Source: Mycoplasma sp. Pen4
GTDB lineage: Bacteria; Bacillota_I; Bacilli_A; Mycoplasmatales; Metamycoplasmataceae
Reading direction: 5' to 3'
Assembly: GCF_014352955.1 (NCBI RefSeq)
Contig: NZ_CP060691.1
Span: forward strand, 186,001 to 250,000
DNA: 64,000 nucleotides
The first letter of the stretch is position 1, and every line of letters begins with the position of its first letter. The notes beneath the pieces are model-generated. The model was not told where the DNA came from and did not search any database. It worked only from the letters and a program-made list of their open reading frames with translations. This document shows, one piece after another, positions 57,207 through 64,000 of this stretch. The position numbers were made by a program, and so were the translations under genes.

Positions 57207-60200
57207 TTAGTGTGAAATATTGAATTGGAAATTAATTTTAATTTTTGGTTTTGGACTATTTCCATTATTTGTTTCTGTCGCATCTTCATTTTCGATGTAG
57301 ACTGGTGCTGATTCTTTATTTTTACCATTTTCGGCAACAAATTTTAAGTCACCAATTGTAAATCCATCAACTGTATTTTTGTTTGCATCAACAAATTCGA
57401 CATAGTATTCATGTTTTGGTTCTAATAATGTATCACGATATTTACTCATTAAACCATAGTCAGAAATTCATGATGAGTAACCTAAGTCTTTCAATGTAAC
57501 TTTACTTGTTACATCACCTTGCTTTTCTAAATAGAATAAGTTGTTTGTATCTTGCACATTGATTGGTAAGTATTTTTCTTCTTTTGTAACTACATCAGTG
57601 AATTTAATGTATTTAACTTTTTCAGCAAGTTCATTAGGCATGTAACCATATAATGCAAGTGCGTCAAGGTTTTTATTTCTAAAGATACCTGAGATAGTTC
57701 TTGAACCAACACCATAGTTAAGCATTTGTGAAACAAAGAATGCTTTTGGTCTTGAATTAATTTTGTTTCCATCAAAATCTAAAAGACGAATGTTGTTATC
57801 AATAATTGGGTTTCTTTCATCATCGTAAAGAAGCATTCCGATTGTTTCTTTTTCTCATCTATCTTTGAAGAAACCATTGTTATTTGATAAGAAGTTACCA
57901 AAGTAGTTTGATCTTCTTCTTTGTGCTCCTGATCTAAAGTATGTAATATCATCACTTCAGTCAAATGCATATTCTTTTTTAAGTGCTGTAATTTCTTTAT
58001 CAACATTTGTTATGAATTGAGTTAATAAATCTTTTTGTTTATTTAATTCTTCTTCTAATGTTGCTTTTTCAGCATCAGTAATGTTTTCTTTTTTAAGTTG
58101 CTCAATTAAAGCGTCACGTTTATCTTTAACTGTGTCAATTTGTAATTGATATTTATCACGTATTTTAAGCGCTTTAGCGTAGAACTCTTGTTTTAATTTT
58201 GATTCTACTGCTCCATCGATTGATTTTGAAATGTTTTCGTGATTTCCGACTTTGTGATTTAAGAATTCTAATTCTGTACCATCAACAACAAAGTCAAGTC
58301 CAGTGTTAGCTTCAGTAAGTCCTGAAATGAAGTTTGGAACATTTCCAAAATCTTTTGAATCCGGAACATATGTAACTTGAACATAGTCACGAGTTAATGT
58401 TTCAGCAATACTGTAGATATAATCGGTAAATTTATCATTTAATAATGGTTCAATTCTTGTTGCATTATATGTTTGTGCATCAGATGATGGTTCTCCTGAA
58501 TTTCAAATTGAGTAAACCATGTTGATTACACCTCTATTTGTTCTTGCATCAAAATCTTTACCACGATCTGCGGCATATTGAATTTCACCAATTGCAAATA
58601 ACATATCATTTACAGTCATGTATTTTGCAGCTTCATCGTGCCCTTGGTTGTATGCAGCAACACGAGCAGCGAAGTAATTTTGTAATTTTTCTGCATTAAA
58701 TTGTAGACCTTCAAGTTGGTCTGTTGGTGCATCATTATAGTATTTTGTAAATTCTGGTGAAGATACACTAATACCGTATTCACTTGAGAAGATTGCTCTA
58801 TTCGCTACTAAATCAGTTGCAGGAGAGAAATCTTTAACAGCACTGAATAAACCTGATTTTCTAAATTGTCTCATTAAAATATTTGCTAATTTTTGATCAT
58901 CAAATGTAATTGCTTGTTTTTCTTCGTTTGTTAAATCATTTGAAGCAAGGAATAATTGTCTTGCTTTAATGAAGTCAAATTTTGATTTTACATATTCAAT
59001 ATCTCAGTTATATGTTTTAGAAGTTTCATCATAAATTGCTTTTGAATAGTCAATTGAAACAAAATCAAAGAATGAATCAAAATCTTTAGCTAAGACAGTT
59101 GGTTTATTTGTTGGGTTTTGAGGTAAGAATACTTGTGTTAATAATGATGAGTTAACAATTTTTAATAAGTTAGAGTTTAATTGTTTTGCTTTAGCAGATT
59201 CAGATGATGATGCTAATTCGTCTTTTGAAGGGGTTAAGAATTCAAAGAAGAATGGGTTAATTGCAATACCTTTAACATTTGCATTTCATTCTTTAATACC
59301 ACGGTTAGCAACTGTTGCAAGTGCAGCGTAGTCATATGGAATGATTTCATTTAATGAACTAATATATGCAAAAGGTTGTGATTGGAATATATTTCTATTT
59401 TCAGCGCCCAAAACACCATATACATATGCAAATGAATTAGATAAACTACCTTGAACTTTAGCATTTGTAACTGGAATGTTGTAGGCTTCACCGATTGCTT
59501 TAATGTTAAAGTCAACATACATATTTCTTAAAAATGGTGAAGTTTGAATATTAGGGAATGCAAATCTTTTTAGTTTTAGAACATCATTATCATTTGGATT
59601 TGCAGTTCTTAAAACAAGTGTTTTATTTACATTTGCATATTGTTTTCCAAAACCATGTGGTCCGAATCCTCTATTAAGTGATTGAAATGTGCTAAGAACA
59701 TCATCAACAAGATCATGATAAGCACGTAATGAATTACTTGATAAAGCAAAGTAAGCAAATGCTTCACGTGGGTCGTTTTCTGCTTGCTCATCAATATTGT
59801 TTGCATGTGGGTTAATTTCATTAATTCCACTTCTCTTGTAGATATCTCTATAAATAATTGATTCATCAATGTTCTCGTCAAGTAATGATCTGAATTTAGC
59901 ATTAACACTTCCACCTAATGAAGTTGTGGCATTATTTCAACCAGAGTCAAATAAGTTTCTATCAATAACTCCTTCGAAAGCACGTGTTATAACAGCGATT
60001 TTGTTATTAATGTATGTTTTACTTTCTTCATCTAATGGTACGTTTAAAGGAACATTAATAACTGGTTTTCCATCTTTTGTAAGTAAGTTAACTTTTGTAT
60101 AAACTTCTACTTTTGGTCTTGTTCCATCTGGGTTTGGTTTTGCATTCGGATTATCAATAAGTGCAGTTTCAACTACATTAATTCTAAATGTGTTGTCATC

Positions 60201-62675
60201 TGTGAAAGTAACTGAATTTGTAATTGGGTTACCTTGCCCGTCTTTTAACTGACCAAGCACATTACGTGCATTAACTTCATTAAATTTGTATGTAACTTGA
60301 TTTGTTGCTGGGTCGATTTCTTTTTTGAATACTTTTGAAACACCAATAATTTGTGGGTTTAATGTACCTGAATCAGAGTCGAATGAGTTAGCAATGAATA
60401 AATCACCTAAAGCAACATTTCTAGCTTTTGCTGCTTCTACCATTCCGTTGTAGTCTTGTAAGAAACGACGTTTGTTATTTTTAAGTACTTCATAGATACT
60501 TGCACGAGGGTTTTCTGAACCTCAAATATCTTTAATATTTTCTCTTTCATATGATGAAACTAAACCATCTGATCCAATTTTTCCAAATTTAAATCTAATG
60601 AATTTTCCATCTTCAGGATCAATATGACCTAACGCATTAACTCTTTCAATTTCGAGGTTAGTTCTTGCATCAAGGTAATTTTTTAACGCTGAGTATGAGT
60701 AGTAAGATGAATCAGAAGCACCAGCACGTGTTGAAAGTCCCCCAACTAAAATTGGGTTGTATTTATCTTCTCATGCTTGACCTTGATCAAGTGTAAGGTG
60801 GTGTCCATATTCGTGAGTTGCAACGTATCTTAAGAAGTCTGTTGGAATACCATTGAATCCTGGTACTAATGCGCCTAGAACTAAAGGAAGTCCAATTCTA
60901 TCTGTAGCACTAAATCCATAGTAACTTCCATCTTCAACTTTGTATCTTGTAATTCCATTTTCATCAACATATTTAACAAAGTGTGGTCCATTTCTTAAAT
61001 TACCTCTATTTAAGTGTGGGTATTTTTTAAGAACTTTCTTAATTAAACCATCATAAGCTTCGTTATAAACTTGATAATGTCTTTTTGCTAGACCTTCTGC
61101 TGGATTACCATTTTTATCTTTTGCAGTTGGATCCTCAGGAGTGTTTGTTAACACTAATGGAGTAATTGCGCCTTGGTAACCAATTGCATCTTTAAATTCA
61201 TCAAAATGTTTTGGATTAAAATCATTATATTTTGAAGCTTTGAAGTATTCATAGATTTTTTCTTGTGTTTCTATGTTTTCAAGTCCAACTTCAAGAATAT
61301 GTGTGTTGATTTCTTTCTTATTTGTAACTTCAAATGAAACAACTTTGTATTGTTGCACTAATTCTTTTTGTTCTTCATATGATAAACCTTGTAATTCAGC
61401 ATTTTTGTCAATTGCTTCAACAAATGATGCATAGAAATTACCTGCATAAACAAAGATTCTTTCATCTAAGTAACCATCTAAGTCATGTAAGTCTAAGAAA
61501 CTTCTAAATGTTTGTTTTGAAGCATCGCATAACACTTGATATGAAAGGAATTTAGTCGAATCAAAATCAGCATTAGCAAAGTCTTCTAATTCACTTAAGT
61601 TGAAGTGAAGTAAAACTATAGAAGTTTCATCGGTTCTATTTGCAAGTGTAACTGTGATTGTAGAATCTTGATTTTCACGTGTTGCTCTATTACTTACAAC
61701 ATTTGTAACTGTCAACTCTTTGAAAAGTTTAAGATCTAATGAACTTAAATCGATTCCATATTTATTTCCAAACTCTTTTAACTGACTTTGTTCAATGTTG
61801 TCAGGTAAAACAAAAACTTTTTCACTTGTACCAATAACTTGTTTATATACTTTGAATTTTTTATTTAATAATTTTCTTGGGATTTGGATTGAACCAAATG
61901 CATCGTTAGAAGGGAATACAGCTTCATTTTTGAGTACTGAAGCAGTTGGTAAACTGTCTAAATAATTTAATAATTCTTGATATGTTGCATCCTTACCAAA
62001 GGCACTAAATGTTAATGCATCTTCTGCGTTACCTCTACCTGCGTTATTTGAGAATATTGGCAATGAACCAAAGAAGGCATCTGGGAAGAATTTAATTTCA
62101 CTAGTTTCCTTATGAGCCGTAGAGTGTGAACCAAGTGTAATGGCATTACCATTTTGTTCAACTCCTTTAACAATTCTAAAACTGTCTAATGTTAAAAGAT
62201 CAGGTCCTCATGCAACATTTTGAATAAACCATTTAGTAAATTCAATAAATTGTTTTGGACGTACAGCTAAAACATATTCATCAAAGAAACTAAATGAACC
62301 ATATTTAACTTCTAAAATGAATTCATCATTATTTTCTTCAACATATTTGTTAAAGAATTCATCGAATGAATATTTTTTATCTGAATCATTAAATTTAAAC
62401 TCTGTACCTTCATCATTAACTGAAGCAACTTGTTTTTTATCACGGTTTAAAATTGCTAATTCGGGTTTTAATATCTTGTTATCTTTACTTTCATAAATCT
62501 TTGAGTAATCGTTAGAAAATAAAGCCTTATTAGCAGGTGATAATGGTCCTAGTTTTTCGTCAGAACTATCAGCGTATGCAACAAGGGATCCAACTGAGAT
62601 AGTTGAACCTACCGCTAATATTCCTAATGCTAAAAGTACTTTTTTTGGCAATGATCATTCTTTTAGTCTTTTCAT
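57207..62675 (-). CDS. PDxFFG-type protein with HExxH zinc-peptidase motif, first gene of the opp operon
   Basis: A 1822-aa exported protein. The start at 62675 has AAAAGGATG upstream. The N-terminus MKRLKEWSLPKKVLLALGIL is a signal or anchor. The motif FFPDAFFGS names the mycoplasmal PDxFFG family. At residues 621-626 the sequence VATHEYGHHLTL has the HExxH zinc signature, and a candidate third ligand is Glu971 in DPREAFAYFA, although 345 residues away. A coiled-coil segment rich in Lys/Glu lies near residues 1490-1570. It ends only 12 bases before oppA, so it is the first gene of one long transcript with the peptide importer. I infer that it cuts host proteins at the surface to supply Opp. 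Catalysis is unproven. TGA-Trp codons are spread along the gene. Confidence 0.85.
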
Positions 62676-62701
62676 TTTTGCACATCCTTTTCTGTAATGG
62701 T

Positions 62702-62724
62702 TTATATTAATAATATTAATATAA
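62702..62724. promoter_or_regulatory. Palindrome between divergent surface genes
   Basis: TTATATTAAT-AAT-ATTAATATAA, a perfect 10-bp inverted repeat 27 bases upstream of the start codon of the PDxFFG/opp operon. The same bases can supply -10-like boxes in either direction. It may be an operator. It may also be only an AT-rich palindrome. Confidence 0.4.
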
Positions 62725-62807
62725 CAATTTTACCAAAAAACGAGAGATTTCATAAGAGTATTTTTTTAGTTCACTAGATAAAAAAGATATTTATTAGTTG
62801 AGGTAAT

Positions 62808-64000
62808 ATGAAGAAAAAAATGAAATTAACACTTTTTGGTGCTGTTACAGGTATTGCAGTTACAAGTTTAATCCTAGGTAGCACCATAGCATTTAAAAAC
62901 AGCAAAAATAATGACGAAAAATTCGAAAATATCGATGTAAAAACAGTTACATTAGATGGAGATATTAATAAAAACAAAAATAACACACCAAAGATATTAA
63001 ATGATCACAACTACACAAAAATATTATCAATGAAAACACCTTATTTTAAGCAAGATAAAAACTCTCAATCAATGGTTTCAAATTTAATCAATGAATTAAA
63101 ATTAAGTAATGAAAATATCAAAAATATTTCAGATGATTTTCTTTTAGATAATCAAATTTTGACTCATGAAGTTAAATCATATTATTCAATTAAAAATGAT
63201 GTGACAAATTTAAGACCTTATACAATTACAAATTTATTTGATCAATATGGTTTTAAAAAACTTTTTAAAAAATATCAATCAATAAAAGCATTTGATACAT
63301 TAAGATCACTAGATACTACTAATCTCAAAGATATCAGTAGAGAATTGAGAACTGTTTTGAATTTTTTCTACAACATTAACAAAGAATATTTAATGGACCA
63401 CTTAACCGATTTACAGTGAAAATTAAAAAAAGATTTTAATGATTTACTTATAGATAAAAAACCTAATAATTTAATTTTCGAAATCAAAGAAAAAATCAAC
63501 GACATTAATAGGTTGAATGAAACTAAAAAGCATGAAAACGATCTTATAAATATCACAATTAACAACATCGATCAAGTTATAAATAAACTTGAAAACGATA
63601 TGAACGATATGGGTGATTCAATTAATGATTTACTAACTAAAATCGAAACTATCCAAGCAGTTGAAACAGATAAATTAAAGGCATTAAAAAATGAAATTCA
63701 AATTAAATATTGAAAACAAAGAATGTTTTTAAACAGGATTAATCTTTGAATCAATATAAATTCTTTTATTCATCACATTGAAAATGATTTTAGATTTAAT
63801 GATGAATTATTGAATAAGATGCAAGAAAATAAAGAAATAGCAGATATACTTTCTAAATATTTAATTGCTAAATTTACAACATTCAAAAATATATGAAGCA
63901 AAATTGTTGCAGAACTTAAATCTAGCGATCAAGTAATAAATAATGAACTTTTAAGCCTTGGAGATAAATATTTAAGTAATTTAGCATCAAGTTTTACTAA
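62808..64000 (+). CDS. Putative surface protein (3' end outside window)
   Basis: The first 397 codons of an unknown protein. MKKKMKLTLFGAVTGIAVTS followed by LILGSTIAF is a signal-anchor. The rest is highly charged, Asn/Lys/Ile-rich and helical, with heptad-like stretches near residues 230-300. No domain is recognised. The start is ATG at 62808 with GAGGTAAT upstream. TGA-Trp at 63417, 63711, 63747 and 63894. It diverges from the PDxFFG/opp operon. The frame is still open at the window end. Confidence 0.75.

Overview
The window is an AT-rich (roughly 27-30% GC by eye) mollicute chromosome segment. It must be read with UGA as tryptophan. Nearly every conserved gene (asnS, oppA-F, uvrC, pgi-like, ktrB, deoB, the 5'-nucleotidase) is continuous only if TGA is Trp, often at positions where the family has Trp. 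Lipoproteins, very long repeat-built surface proteins, an oligopeptide importer preceded by a PDxFFG-type protein, and the lack of any wall genes point to Mycoplasma sensu lato, probably the hominis/synoviae side (Mycoplasmopsis/Metamycoplasma-like). I cannot name the species. I found no tRNA, rRNA, CRISPR array or insertion sequence.

Layout. 1-4058: a C5-cytosine DNA methyltransferase (cut by the left edge), overlapped by a 986-aa DUF262/DUF1524 (GmrSD-like) protein. Together they look like a two-gene restriction-modification unit. 4162-4409: a frameshifted gene remnant. 4518-17090: a 4190-aa surface protein with eight tandem units of about 350 aa (GA/FIVAR-like helical part plus a small beta domain), then an M60-like metallopeptidase domain, a PA14-like domain and a C-terminal carbohydrate-binding-like domain. 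17255-18814: an unknown 519-aa protein. 18981-21446: S66 peptidase, diverging from an M42 aminopeptidase and a UPF0154 protein. 21618-23987: the KtrB/KtrA potassium uptake pair. 24206-31024: a 2272-aa repeat protein whose promoter abuts an (AT)18 microsatellite. 31124-34946: uvrC, an azoreductase and deoB. 35155-38202: a second surface protein sharing the repeat family, with an unusual hairpin between its Shine-Dalgarno and start codon. 38301-41156: a pseudouridine synthase, a Pgi-like protein lacking its active-site motifs, and a small membrane protein. 41267-43614: YhcH family, asnS, membrane protein. 43905-48942: lipoprotein 5'-nucleotidase, YqaJ-like nuclease, and two tandem paralogous membrane proteins. 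About 49091-49190: a GC-rich orphan structured RNA with its own promoter and terminator. 49404-62675 (minus): a six-gene operon of PDxFFG metallopeptidase-like protein, oppA, oppB, oppC, oppD and oppF. 62808-64000: the start of another surface protein, running off the window.

How it fits together. The window alternates housekeeping genes with host-facing proteins that either bind host molecules (GA modules, carbohydrate-binding domain), may cut glycoproteins (M60-like, PDxFFG HExxH), or import and degrade the products (Opp importer, M42 and S66 peptidases, surface nucleotidase, nuclease). That is a scavenging lifestyle. Items most worth a second look: the AT-repeat promoter, the giant GA/M60 protein and its altered zinc site, the orphan RNA near 49.1 kb, the folded-out Shine-Dalgarno at 35.12 kb, the long inverted-repeat RNA candidate at 40.6 kb, and the Pgi-like protein without catalytic residues.
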